A stretch of 30,330 nucleotides of DNA. Source: DAISJD01 sp036821645. Its GTDB lineage: Bacteria; Pseudomonadota; Alphaproteobacteria; ATCC43930; CGMCC-115725. Location of the stretch: NCBI GenBank assembly GCA_036821645.1, contig DAISJD010000028.1:1-30330 (forward strand). Reading direction: 5' to 3'. Positions 7,070 through 15,150 of this stretch are shown piece by piece. The translations under genes were made by a program, and so were the position numbers. How positions within the stretch are numbered: position 1 is the first letter of the stretch; each line of letters starts with the position of its first letter. The notes under the pieces were generated by a model that had not been told where the DNA came from, made no database searches, and worked only from the letters and a program-made list of their open reading frames with translations.

Positions 7070-9397
7070 TCAATTCCTGAGTGGCTTGCCGGTTTCGAGC
7101 ATATGCTCGATCCGGGCCAAGGTTGCCGGCTGGCGGACCAGCCCCATAAAATAGTGGCGTTCAAGCTCGGACAATTGGTCTTCGGTCAACTCGACCAGCA
7201 TGTCCGTATCGCCCCCGGACACAACCCCCGCCACGGCGGCGGCGACGGTTTGGTCATGGGGCGTTGCCTTGCCTTGGCGGGCAAAATCGGCAACTGCCAT
7301 GGTGAAGGCCGTGGCGGCCGTCGGGCCGGGCAGGCGGATCACCTTGGGTTCCGGGGCCTGATAGCCTTCGGCCAAGGCCAAAACCTTCGCCTTGGCATCG
7401 AACAACAGGCGGTCGCGGTTCATGGTGATGCCGTCGGTCGGGCGCAGGAAGCCGAGATCGCGCGCCTGTTCGGCGGAACGGGAAACCTGGGCCGTTGAAA
7501 TTGTCTCGAACACTTTGCCGACCACCGGCATCGGGCCCTGGGGCGAGCGCTTATTGGCGGCCTGGGCTTCGGCCGTACGCAGCAACAGTTCCTTACACCC
7601 GCCCCAACCGGGCAGGAGACCGACGCCCACCTCGACGAGACCCGTATAGAGTTCGGCATGGGCCTGCACCGCATCGGCATGCAGACACACCTCGCACCCG
7701 CCGCCAAGGGCCATCCCGAACGGGGCGGCGACGACGGGGAACGGGGCGAATTTCAGGGCCTTATAAGTCGCCTGACCGGTTGCAACCGATTCTTCGAGGG
7801 CGGGCCACAGGCCGATATTGGCCGCAAACATGGCAATGCCGAGATTGGCCCCGACCGAGAAGTTCGAGCCCTCGTTATAGACGACGAGGCCCTTCATCCC
7901 TTTCGAGACATGGGCGATGCTTTTGCCGATGAGAGCCATGATCTCGGGATCGATGGCGTTCATCTTGCTGTGGAATTCGAGACAGGCGACGCCGTCGCCC
8001 AAATCCCACAGGCTGGCCGAGGCGTTCTTGATCAGCGGCTTTGAAGCACGCTTCACATCTTCGAGCAGCAGGACCCCATCGGCCCGTTCAACCGGCTTAT
8101 AACTGCCGTCAATGGCCAAGTAATGCAGCCGACCGGCTTCGACCGTGTAGAAACTGCGGCCTTTGGCAAGGGCGACCAGGGGCGGAACCGGGATCTTTTC
8201 CGCTTCGAGGAAGGCGATGAACGTATCGACGCCGATCTTGTCGATCAACTCGAACGGCCCATCTTTCCAGTTATAGCCAAGTTTCATCCCATCATCGACG
8301 CCGACGATGGTATCGGTGATTTCCGGCACGAGGCTCGCCGCATAGGCCAAGGTGGCCCCCATGGCGGCGCGGGCCATGCGACCGCCGCGATCGGGATGGG
8401 CCATGACGGCGGCCGGATGCTTCAAGCCGGCACTTTCGAGGGTGCACTTGCTTTCGGGGCGATAGGTCCCCGTGGCGAGATCCATGGATTCCTTGCGTTT
8501 ACCGGCGGCCCGGTTGATGCGATAGAATCCGCCCTTGCCGCCTTTGCGCCCGGTCAACCCGTCGGCGATCATCCGGCTGAAGAGTTCCGGTGTGCGATAG
8601 GCTGCTTGGAAGGCGTCGGTCGCGGGCAAGGTCCGTTGCAGGGACTTGCTGACATGGGGCATGAGGTCGAGACCGACGAGATCGATCAGGCCGAAAATGC
8701 CCGTCTTCGGAATGCCGAACGGGCGGCCCATGATCGCATCGGCTTCTTCGACCGTGAGGCCGAAATCGAGCGTACTATTGATCGCGAGTTGGATCCAGAA
8801 GGTGCCGATCCGGTTGGCGATGAAACCCGGTGTGTCTTTGCAATGCACGACACCCTTGCCCAATTGCCGATCGCAGAAGGCTTCGACCAGGGTGACGGCA
8901 TCGGGGCGGGTCTTCGGGCTGCTGACGATTTCCAGAAGCCGCATATAGCGCGGCGGGTTGAAGAAGTGGGTGATGAGGAAATCGGCTTCGAAGCGATCGC
9001 CCAGACCTTCGGTCAGGATCTTGAGCGGGATGGTCGAGGTATTGGAGGCGACGATCGACCCGTCTTTGCGCACGGCCTCGACCTTGGCATAGAGAGCGCG
9101 CTTGACGGCGGGATCTTCCAAGACCGCTTCGATGATGAGATCGACATCGGCTAAGAGGCTGAGATGATCCTCGAGATTGCCCGGTGTGATCAATTTCGCA
9201 TTCCGCTCGTGCATGAGCGGGGCGGGATCGGTTTTCTTCAGGCGGGCAACGGCCCCTTCGGCGATCGCCGACCGGTTTTCGGCACCGGCTGGGACGATGT
9301 CCAGAAGAACGACCGGGATACCGGCATTGGCGATATGGGCGGCAATGCCGCTGCCCATGACGCCTGCACCGATGACGGCTGCTTTTTTAATGCTCAT
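7070..9397 (-). CDS. fadN: FadN-type 3-hydroxyacyl-CoA dehydrogenase / enoyl-CoA hydratase
   Basis: Bifunctional enzyme for the middle steps of beta-oxidation: hydration of enoyl-CoA and NAD-dependent oxidation of 3-hydroxyacyl-CoA. Domain order in its 775 residues is the reverse of FadB. The Rossmann NAD domain comes first (AAVIGAGVMGSGIAAH at residue 6; NTSTIPL; ITHFFNPPRYMRLLEIV). Then come 3HCDH C-terminal domains, the first around KDTPGFIANRIG...GLIDLVGLD and a second around residues 335-430. A crotonase domain ends the protein (about 460-650), with the oxyanion/catalytic region FGMALGGGCEVCLHAD and GLVEVGVGLLPGWGG carrying both expected glutamates. Length and order match Bacillus FadN (YusL). 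ATG 9397 has AGGA about nine bases upstream. It lies between thiolase and fadE in one transcript, spaced about 28 and 13 bases from its neighbours. Confidence 0.93.
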   Translation of the reverse strand: MSIKKAAVIGAGVMGSGIAAHIANAGIPVVLLDIVPAGAENRSAIAEGAVARLKKTDPAPLMHERNAKLITPGNLEDHLSLLADVDLIIEAVLEDPAVKRALYAKVEAVRKDGSIVASNTSTIPLKILTEGLGDRFEADFLITHFFNPPRYMRLLEIVSSPKTRPDAVTLVEAFCDRQLGKGVVHCKDTPGFIANRIGTFWIQLAINSTLDFGLTVEEADAIMGRPFGIPKTGIFGLIDLVGLDLMPHVSKSLQRTLPATDAFQAAYRTPELFSRMIADGLTGRKGGKGGFYRINRAAGKRKESMDLATGTYRPESKCTLESAGLKHPAAVMAHPDRGGRMARAAMGATLAYAASLVPEITDTIVGVDDGMKLGYNWKDGPFELIDKIGVDTFIAFLEAEKIPVPPLVALAKGRSFYTVEAGRLHYLAIDGSYKPVERADGVLLLEDVKRASKPLIKNASASLWDLGDGVACLEFHSKMNAIDPEIMALIGKSIAHVSKGMKGLVVYNEGSNFSVGANLGIAMFAANIGLWPALEESVATGQATYKALKFAPFPVVAAPFGMALGGGCEVCLHADAVQAHAELYTGLVEVGVGLLPGWGGCKELLLRTAEAQAANKRSPQGPMPVVGKVFETISTAQVSRSAEQARDLGFLRPTDGITMNRDRLLFDAKAKVLALAEGYQAPEPKVIRLPGPTAATAFTMAVADFARQGKATPHDQTVAAAVAGVVSGGDTDMLVELTEDQLSELERHYFMGLVRQPATLARIEHMLETGKPLRN

Positions 9398-9424
9398 GAC
9401 GGAAATTCCTGCGGCCGGGGTGCA

Positions 9425-10561
9425 TTAGGCTGCTTCAAGGACGGTGGCAATGCCCTGACCGCCGCCGATGCATTGGGTCGAAAGGGCATAGCGTTTGCCT
9501 TCGCGCTTCAGCAAGGACGCGGCCTTGCCGGTGATGCGGGCCCCCGTGGCACCCAAGGGATGACCCAAGGCGATGGCGCCGCCATCCAGGTTGATCTTGG
9601 CCGGGTCGATTTCAAGATCGCGGATGCAGGCGAGGGCTTGGGCCGCAAAGGCTTCGTTGATTTCGACGATGTCGATGTCGTTGATCGACAGGCCCGCGCG
9701 CTTCAGGGCCTTGCGGCTGGCACCGATCGGGCCCAGACCCATCACTTCGGGGTCGCAACCGGACACGGCGACGGACCGCACGAAGGCAAGCGGGGTGAGG
9801 CCATGGGTCTTGGCATAGTCGAGGGTGGTGACGAACACGACGGAGGCCCCGTCGGTCAGGGGCGAGGAGGTCCCGGCCGTGACGGAACCGGCCTGATCGA
9901 AGGCGGGTTTCAACCCGGCCAAGCCTTCGGCGGTGGTTTCCGCACGGATGCAGCCATCCTGTGAAACGCTGCCCGACCCTGTGGTGATGGCGACGATTTC
10001 ATCGGCAAACTTACCGGCGGCTTGAGCGCGCGCTGCCTTTTGGTGGCTTTCGACCGCCATCGCTTCTTGGGCGGCGCGCGTCAGGCCGTAACGGGCGGCG
10101 ACATTCTCTGCCGTGATGCCCATCGACATATAGGCACCCGGATAGGCCTTGGCCAGAACCGGGTTCGGCATCGGGTTGAAGCCCATCATCGGCACGCGGG
10201 TCATGGATTCGATCCCAGCGCACAAGAAGGCGTCACCCGCCCCGAGTTGGATGGCCCCGGCCGCCATGTGGATCGATTGCATAGAGGAACCGCAGAAACG
10301 ATTGACCGTGGTCCCAGCGACCGAGAGCGGCAATTTCGCGAGAAACCCGATCAGGCGGGCCACGTTAAAGCCTTGTTCGCCTTCGGGAAAGGCGCAGCCG
10401 ACGATCAAATCTTCGATGGTGGCGGGATCGACGCCGAGACGCGCCACGAGACCGGCTACGGTCTGAGCGGCGAGGTCATCCGGGCGGACGCGGGCAAGCT
10501 CACCCTTGCGGGCGAAATGGAACGGCGAACGGGCGTAACCCGCGATCACGACGTCTTTCAT
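9425..10561 (-). CDS. fadA: Acetyl-CoA acyltransferase (thiolase, FadA type)
   Basis: Thiolase closing the beta-oxidation cycle by splitting 3-ketoacyl-CoA with CoA. The 378-residue chain shows all family signatures: nucleophilic Cys in NRFCGSSMQSIHMAAGAIQ (about residue 90), ASRKALKRAGL and NEAFAAQAL, the His of GGAIALGHPLGATGAR, and the second catalytic Cys in CIGGGQGIA near the C terminus. The start at 10561 (MKDVVIAGYARSPF) overlaps the MerR stop codon by four bases (ATGA), so the two are translationally coupled. This places thiolase second in the operon. It could also serve as a biosynthetic acetoacetyl-CoA thiolase, but the context with fadN and fadE favours degradation. Confidence 0.93.
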   Translation of the reverse strand: MKDVVIAGYARSPFHFARKGELARVRPDDLAAQTVAGLVARLGVDPATIEDLIVGCAFPEGEQGFNVARLIGFLAKLPLSVAGTTVNRFCGSSMQSIHMAAGAIQLGAGDAFLCAGIESMTRVPMMGFNPMPNPVLAKAYPGAYMSMGITAENVAARYGLTRAAQEAMAVESHQKAARAQAAGKFADEIVAITTGSGSVSQDGCIRAETTAEGLAGLKPAFDQAGSVTAGTSSPLTDGASVVFVTTLDYAKTHGLTPLAFVRSVAVSGCDPEVMGLGPIGASRKALKRAGLSINDIDIVEINEAFAAQALACIRDLEIDPAKINLDGGAIALGHPLGATGARITGKAASLLKREGKRYALSTQCIGGGQGIATVLEAA

Positions 10562-11019
10562 GGCTCAAGCTTCTCCTCTGCGGCGTCCGAGGCGGATCTC
10601 TGTCCCTCGGCTTCCCTTTGTTGAATACAGGTAAGGATGGTCGTTTCTAAATCCCTGAGCTCGCTCAAGGTCAGAGCCAGTTCCGCCTGTTGGCGTTCAA
10701 GCTCCGCGATGCGCTCGCGGCCTTTGTTCAAGGTGCGGCGCAACTGTTCCAGATGATTGCGATCGACATCGTAAAGGTCGAGCAATTCTCGAATGTCGGC
10801 GAGAGGAAAGCCTAAGCGTTTTCCTCTCAAAATCAATTTTAGCCGGGCAAAGTCCCGAGGACTGTAAATTCGGTTGCCGCCCGCCCGTTGCGGCGAGAGC
10901 AGACCTTGATCTTCATAAAACCGAATGGCGCGCTGGGAAACGCAGAGTGCCGACGACAAATCGCCGATCGAATAGACCGGTTCGATGCTTGGTTTCGGCG
11001 CACTCAGATCTTCCGGCAT
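10558..11019 (-). CDS. MerR family regulator of the beta-oxidation operon
   Basis: DNA-binding regulator of 153 residues. The N-terminal winged-helix MerR domain is clear: YSIGDLSSALCVSQRAIRFY, then EDQGLLSPQRAGGNRIYSPR and the RLKLILRGKRLGFPLADI wing. A coiled-coil dimerisation helix follows (LEQLRRTLNKGRERIAELER and on). No metal-binding cysteine pair is evident; the one Cys near the end (TILTCIQQ) is not a metal site pattern. The start at 11019 has GGGGTGG upstream; the frame is open to 11127 but this N-terminal extension falls in the leader. It is the first gene of the fad operon, 3.5 kb upstream of fadE, behind a promoter with a palindrome overlapping the expected transcript start, so autorepression is likely. 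The closest functional analogue I can propose is LiuR-type MerR regulators of fatty/branched-chain acid degradation. Confidence 0.87.
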   Translation of the reverse strand: MPEDLSAPKPSIEPVYSIGDLSSALCVSQRAIRFYEDQGLLSPQRAGGNRIYSPRDFARLKLILRGKRLGFPLADIRELLDLYDVDRNHLEQLRRTLNKGRERIAELERQQAELALTLSELRDLETTILTCIQQREAEGQRSASDAAEEKLEP

Positions 11020-11132
11020 ATCCACCCCATAGTGCGACGGGATTGTTCCCCGTTCAGTCTTATTGGCGTCGATCGGACAGTGACCGATTTCAGGCGAGAC
11101 GATCGTGAATGAGATCCTTCTCACCAACCTGA

Positions 11133-11162
11133 AAGATACATGACGTAAACGTCATGTATCTT
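11133..11162. promoter_or_regulatory. Perfect palindromic operator of the fad operon
   Basis: AAGATACATGACGT (11133-11146) and its exact reverse complement ACGTCATGTATCTT (11149-11162) are separated by two bases, giving a 30-bp site with a GACGT-AA-ACGTC core. It lies just downstream of the -10 of the minus-strand promoter, overlapping the expected transcript start, as a repressor site would. The core resembles sites reported for LiuR-type MerR regulators. I found no second copy by eye near fadD, fadL or the aldehyde dehydrogenase. Confidence 0.8.
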
Positions 11163-11166
11163 CGTA

Positions 11167-11195
11167 AACATAGTTATAACTGGGAGCCGCGTCAA
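11167..11195 (-). promoter_or_regulatory. Sigma-70 type promoter of the merR-fadA-fadN-fadE operon
   Basis: Read on the minus strand: TTGACG (11195-11190), a 17-base spacer, and TATGTT (11172-11167). This is a good sigma-70 match at ideal spacing, about 150 bases before the MerR start and directly followed by the palindrome. Confidence 0.72.
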
Positions 11196-11214
11196 GCCCG
11201 ATCCGTCGTCGCGA

Positions 11215-12909
11215 TTAGTGTGCGGTCGTTTTTGCCGCTTCTTCGTCCATCAACATTTTCTTGGAGAGTTTACCGACCTGGGTCTTGGGCAAACTCTCGC
11301 GGAATTCGATGATTTTCGGCATTTCGATCGGCGAAAGATATTCTTTGAGAAAAGATTTCAATCCGGCCTCATCGATCGTGCCACCATGACGGCGGACGAC
11401 ATAGGCCTTCACGGTTTGGCCGCGATAGGGATCGGGAATCCCGATTACCACCGTTTCAGCAATGTCGGGATGTTTGTAGATCGCTTCTTCGATATTGCGC
11501 GGATAGATGTTGAACCCACCGGCAATGATCAAGTCCTTGATCCGGTCGACCAGATAGACATACCCGTCCTCATCCACGTAGCCGACATCGCCGGTGCGCA
11601 GGAGTCCGTTTTTCAGCACCTTTTCCGTTTCATCCGGCCGGTTCCAATAGCCCAGCATGACCTGCGGCCCCCGGACGCAAACTTCGCCCCGTTCGCCGGT
11701 CGGCATGATTTGATCGGGATTGTCGATCGAGACGATCTCAACGACCGTGCCTTCGACTGGGATCCCGATCGAACCGGGTTTGGCAAGACCATGGATCGGA
11801 TTCGTAGTCACGACGGGAGACGTTTCCGTGAGACCGTATCCTTCCGACAGGCGCGATCCGGTCAGGCGTTCAAATTCGGTCTTGACTTCAAGCGGCAGAG
11901 GTGCGCCGCCGGACAGGCAATAGCGGATCGAAGAAAGATCGTATTTACGCGTGTCCTTGAATGTATTGATCGCCGTGTAAATGGTCGGCACACCGGGAAA
12001 CGTCGTTGGTTTTTTCTTTTGGATTGTTTCCAAGACTTGAACCACATCGAAACGCGGTAGCAGAATGATGAAGAATCCGCCGATGATGGCGACCATTTCC
12101 GCAACGCTGAGCGCGAAGACGTGGAAGAAGGGGAGAACCGCGAGAAGCCGTTCCTGGGCACCGCTTGGATCGCGCGGGAACCACCGATAGCATTGCTGGG
12201 CATTGGTGGTAAGGTTGGCGTGGGATAGCATGGCCCCTTTGGGCACGCCCGTCGTCCCACCCGTATATTGCAAGACGGCAACATCGCGCTGCGGATCGCA
12301 GGGAACCGGCGTCGGATCGTTGCCGTGATTGATAAGATCGCGGAAATTGATATGCCGATTGTCCCGCGGCCATGGGGCGATTTCCTTCGCCTTGACCCAG
12401 GGGAACAGATAGTTTTTCGGAAAAGGCAGCGAATCGGCCATTTGACAGACGATCACCTTTTCAAGCGAGCTCTTCGCCAGCATGGCCCCAACCCGCGGAT
12501 ATGTTGCGGTAAGGTCAAGCGTCGCCATGAACCGAACACCGGCATCATCGATTTGATACTGAATTTCCCGTTCGACATAAAGCGGGTTGAAATTGACGAC
12601 GATACCGCCCGCCTTCAGAATGGCGAAGAACAAAATCACGGAAAATGGCGAGTTAGGCAGGCAGAGCCCAACCCGATCGCCCTTTTTCAATCCCTCGGCT
12701 TGAAGGCCCTTGGCAGCCCTGTTCACCAAATCGCCGATCTGGCGATAAGTATAGACCCGATCCAAAAAATCGATGCAGGGCAGGGCGGCATGCTGGGCGA
12801 TGCTGCGCTCCAGCATCGTCGGAACCGAGATGATCTCGAAATCTTGCGCGTGGGGCCCATGTGGTGCAGGGGGCACCGATGTGACTGAACTGAGCGGTGC
12901 TTCTACCAT
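11215..12909 (-). CDS. fadD: Long-chain fatty-acid--CoA ligase
   Basis: Adenylate-forming ligase that activates free fatty acids to acyl-CoA with ATP, feeding the downstream operon. The 564-residue chain shows the P-loop motif YTGGTTGVPKGAMLSH (about 214-229), the A5 motif EGYGLTETSPVV, the A7/A8 hinge region LLRTGDVGYVDEDGYVYLVD with RIKDLIIAGGFNIYPRNIEE, and a C-terminal catalytic-lysine loop LPKTQVGKLSKKML. Start ATG 12909 has GAGGA about nine bases upstream. The symbol rests on length, sequence style and context (FadL-type porin on one side, beta-oxidation operon on the other). A terminator between it and the porin gene means it needs its own promoter; a weak TTGACG-like hexamer lies at 13039-13044. 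The fad operon starts only about 20 bases after its stop, from a separate promoter. Confidence 0.9.
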   Translation of the reverse strand: MVEAPLSSVTSVPPAPHGPHAQDFEIISVPTMLERSIAQHAALPCIDFLDRVYTYRQIGDLVNRAAKGLQAEGLKKGDRVGLCLPNSPFSVILFFAILKAGGIVVNFNPLYVEREIQYQIDDAGVRFMATLDLTATYPRVGAMLAKSSLEKVIVCQMADSLPFPKNYLFPWVKAKEIAPWPRDNRHINFRDLINHGNDPTPVPCDPQRDVAVLQYTGGTTGVPKGAMLSHANLTTNAQQCYRWFPRDPSGAQERLLAVLPFFHVFALSVAEMVAIIGGFFIILLPRFDVVQVLETIQKKKPTTFPGVPTIYTAINTFKDTRKYDLSSIRYCLSGGAPLPLEVKTEFERLTGSRLSEGYGLTETSPVVTTNPIHGLAKPGSIGIPVEGTVVEIVSIDNPDQIMPTGERGEVCVRGPQVMLGYWNRPDETEKVLKNGLLRTGDVGYVDEDGYVYLVDRIKDLIIAGGFNIYPRNIEEAIYKHPDIAETVVIGIPDPYRGQTVKAYVVRRHGGTIDEAGLKSFLKEYLSPIEMPKIIEFRESLPKTQVGKLSKKMLMDEEAAKTTAH

Positions 12910-13172
12910 CTGCGTCTGTCCTCGCTCCCAGGTCGACCCTGCACGTAAGGGGTGCCGGTTCGTTTATCGTTATCGCGGCACCGGCAGCGATCCAGTTGGA
13001 AACTGAATGCAATCGTTTGATCCCGGACCGTTATTTTGCGTCAAATTATTTTATAACGATATTTACTAAATCACCAGCGGGATCATCCGTCTGGAATAAT
13101 TTTTTTATTCTTGATGGGCGGGGCGGTGGCTGTGCGCAAAAAACAGGCGTCACGCTTCATGGGAACAAAATG
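12910..13172. other. Spacer between fadD and the FadL-type porin gene
   Basis: No ORF stands out as coding. The half near 13010-13110 is AT-rich and probably carries the minus-strand fadD promoter: a TTGACG hexamer at 13044-13039 with a poor -10 (ATCAAA) 17 bases on. No copy of the fad palindrome is visible. Confidence 0.4.
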
Positions 13173-13213
13173 AAAAAAAAGCGGCTCTGGCGGGGCATCG
13201 CCCACCAGAGCCG
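13173..13213 (-). terminator. Intrinsic terminator of the FadL-type porin gene
   Basis: On the plus strand, CGGCTCTGG (13182-13190) pairs with CCAGAGCCG (13205-13213), and GGG/CCC inside extends the stem across one mismatch. Read on the minus strand, the stem is followed by a run of eight T (13180-13173). It lies eight bases after the porin stop. Confidence 0.9.
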
Positions 13214-13220
13214 ATGTCGC

Positions 13221-14642
13221 TTAGAAGGTCATTTGCAACGAAGCCGAGAAAATATCGACCGTCACAGTGGAGGTGGAGCGGACAGTATCAAAGAAGGTGG
13301 TGTTCGGACTGCTTTGATTGACACTGACCGGGTTCGTGAAGAAATGCTGATAGCTGCCATTGATGGTCATCTTGTCGTTCAGCTTGAAGTTCAGACCGCC
13401 GGACAGGATGTACCGATCCGTATCCGGCAGGCGGAACGTGCGGGCCATGCCGGTGATCGGCGACTGGTCGTACGCAAAGCCGGAGGTCAAGGTCAATTGC
13501 GGCGTCAAGTTGTAGGAACCGCCGATGGCGATGAAGGCCGCATCTTGATAGTTTTGCGGAACGATATTCGGCGGCTGCAACGGATTGTCGAAATCGGCAC
13601 GTAGCGACTTGAACCGATGCCACAGCGTTTCGGTAAAGTCGAAATGAACCGTCAAATCCTTAGTCACGACTTGGGAGAGACCGATTTGGTAGTTGCCGGG
13701 CAAGGAAAGATCGGCAACGGCGCCCGTGCGGCTGAAAAGACCGGTCAGGCCGATAAACTGCTTATATTGATTGGGGATGGCGAAATCGGCGCGACCCTTG
13801 ATTTTTTGATTGAGGCCGGACCGATATGAGAGACCGATGGTCGTGCCTTCCAGCGGTTGGAGCAGGACGCCGACATTGTAGCTTTCGGCGTAGGACGTCC
13901 CTTGCAGATCGGCGCGACCGTCATTCGCCAGTTTCGAGGCACCGGTCACAAGCGAGCGGACCAGTTGCTGCTGGTTGATGAGGCCGGCCCCGAATTGCGC
14001 CAACGGTACCAGCGTACCGAAATCGATCGCATTGGTGAGCTTGGCCTTGACCTTCTGTACCGAGAACCCACCGCCGATGCTCACATACTTATTGATGCGG
14101 TAGGCGACGTTCGGATTGAAGTCGGTTGCCTGGATTTGCGAAAACAAAGCCTGATACCGGCTGAGCGAGTCGGCACCGTAGCTCGTAATCAGTCCGAAAG
14201 GGACCGTGATGCCAAGGCCAAAATGGAGGTCTTCGGTCGGGGCATAGGCCAAGTAGGTTGCCGGAATGACCTTTTCCAGCGTGAAGTCGCGGCTGTTGCC
14301 GCCTTCGATTTTGAGGGGGCCGATACCGGGAATGGTCGTAATGCCGGGAATGTTCGTGACGGCGCTCAGATAATTCTGCTTGCCTTGGGGAACAACGTAG
14401 TTGCCGTTTGCCGTCGTTCTAAACCCGTCGAACAGGACGAGGGCAGCGGCATTGTTGGTCATCACGGCCAAATCGTCACCGGACGTTGCCTGACCCGATG
14501 CGGCATAGCCGTTGAAAATAGCCGAATTTTCGCGCAAACCGAACGCTGCCGCATGGGCTTGCTCGGCACCGAATGTACAGAGCGCCAGGGCGGCGGTCGC
14601 CGTGCAGAGAGTCCGTTTAAAGGCGGTTTTGAAACTGGTCAT
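13221..14642 (-). CDS. OmpP1/FadL family outer-membrane fatty-acid transporter
   Basis: Outer-membrane beta-barrel of 473 residues for uptake of long-chain fatty acids or other hydrophobic compounds. It begins with a signal peptide (basic MTSFKTAFKR, hydrophobic TLCTATAALALCTFG, cleavage near AHA-AAF at about residue 32). The mature N terminus has the FadL hatch-like region AFGLRENSAIFNGYAASGQA and an NNAAAL stretch where FadL proteins usually carry NPA. Many alternating strands follow, and the chain ends in ...SASLQMTF, with the terminal Phe used by the barrel assembly machinery. A GGGGGG ribosome site precedes ATG 14642. It lies directly upstream of fadD on the same strand with a terminator between, fitting a lipid uptake-activation locus. 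Toluene/alkane transporters share this fold, so the substrate is not proven. Confidence 0.9.
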   Translation of the reverse strand: MTSFKTAFKRTLCTATAALALCTFGAEQAHAAAFGLRENSAIFNGYAASGQATSGDDLAVMTNNAAALVLFDGFRTTANGNYVVPQGKQNYLSAVTNIPGITTIPGIGPLKIEGGNSRDFTLEKVIPATYLAYAPTEDLHFGLGITVPFGLITSYGADSLSRYQALFSQIQATDFNPNVAYRINKYVSIGGGFSVQKVKAKLTNAIDFGTLVPLAQFGAGLINQQQLVRSLVTGASKLANDGRADLQGTSYAESYNVGVLLQPLEGTTIGLSYRSGLNQKIKGRADFAIPNQYKQFIGLTGLFSRTGAVADLSLPGNYQIGLSQVVTKDLTVHFDFTETLWHRFKSLRADFDNPLQPPNIVPQNYQDAAFIAIGGSYNLTPQLTLTSGFAYDQSPITGMARTFRLPDTDRYILSGGLNFKLNDKMTINGSYQHFFTNPVSVNQSSPNTTFFDTVRSTSTVTVDIFSASLQMTF

Positions 14643-15150
14643 CGTGTTCCCCCCAACAATTTTTTGCTTCTAGGCGCGCTAGAATGTTTTCTTCGTGCTG
14701 CGGGCGGTCAGATTTGGCGGGGTTTCTTGCGGAAAAACGCGGCCCGTTTGTCTTCTCAACCAACAACGCAATTTTGTTCATCACGTCACTCTGATTACCG
14801 TAAAAGAATGCCGCCTGTTTGGACAAGGTTTACAAGCGATTTCGTTTAAAATTCGTTGCACTGATGCTGTATAAACACAGGAGCGTAAATATAGGCATCG
14901 CCTAATCGTATTGCGATGCATCTTAAATACATTTATTAAATGCCATTTTTCTTGCAGGTGCGAAATAATGCTCTGCGGTGCGGCGCTTAGTTCTCGTCCG
15001 TTTGGGCGACAGCTCTTGATCATCGTATGAAACGGCGCGATGGTTTTTAGTCGGCAAATCGAGATAAAAACTATATACTTTGACAATCGCCCTCGGTGAC
15101 TGGCACAGTCTGCCGCAGCGATCAGCAAAACAAGAAGGAGGGCGTCAAGG
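14643..15150. other. Divergent promoter region between the porin and aldehyde dehydrogenase genes
   Basis: A 508-base non-coding stretch, AT-rich in the middle. It contains a 7-bp inverted repeat GCATCGC/GCGATGC (14895-14901 and 14913-14919). A candidate -10 TATACT near 15072 serves the plus strand, with only a poor -35. A strong AAGGAGGG ribosome site (15133-15140) precedes the dehydrogenase. I see no RNA gene here. Confidence 0.4.

Noticed and set aside
8123..9964. Two long plus-strand frames across fadN and thiolase
   Set aside because: Antisense shadows of fadN and fadA; rich in Gly/Arg/Asp as expected from reverse reading, and without a recognised domain.
11133..11162. The 30-bp palindrome as a terminator of fadD
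   Set aside because: The two-base centre is too short for a stable RNA loop, no U tract follows, and the site lies just after a promoter, which fits an operator better.
11218..12060. 280-codon plus-strand frame over fadD
   Set aside because: Shadow of the ligase gene with no domain features.
13857..14849. 330-codon plus-strand frame over the FadL-type porin
   Set aside because: Antisense to a gene with clear signal peptide and barrel C terminus.
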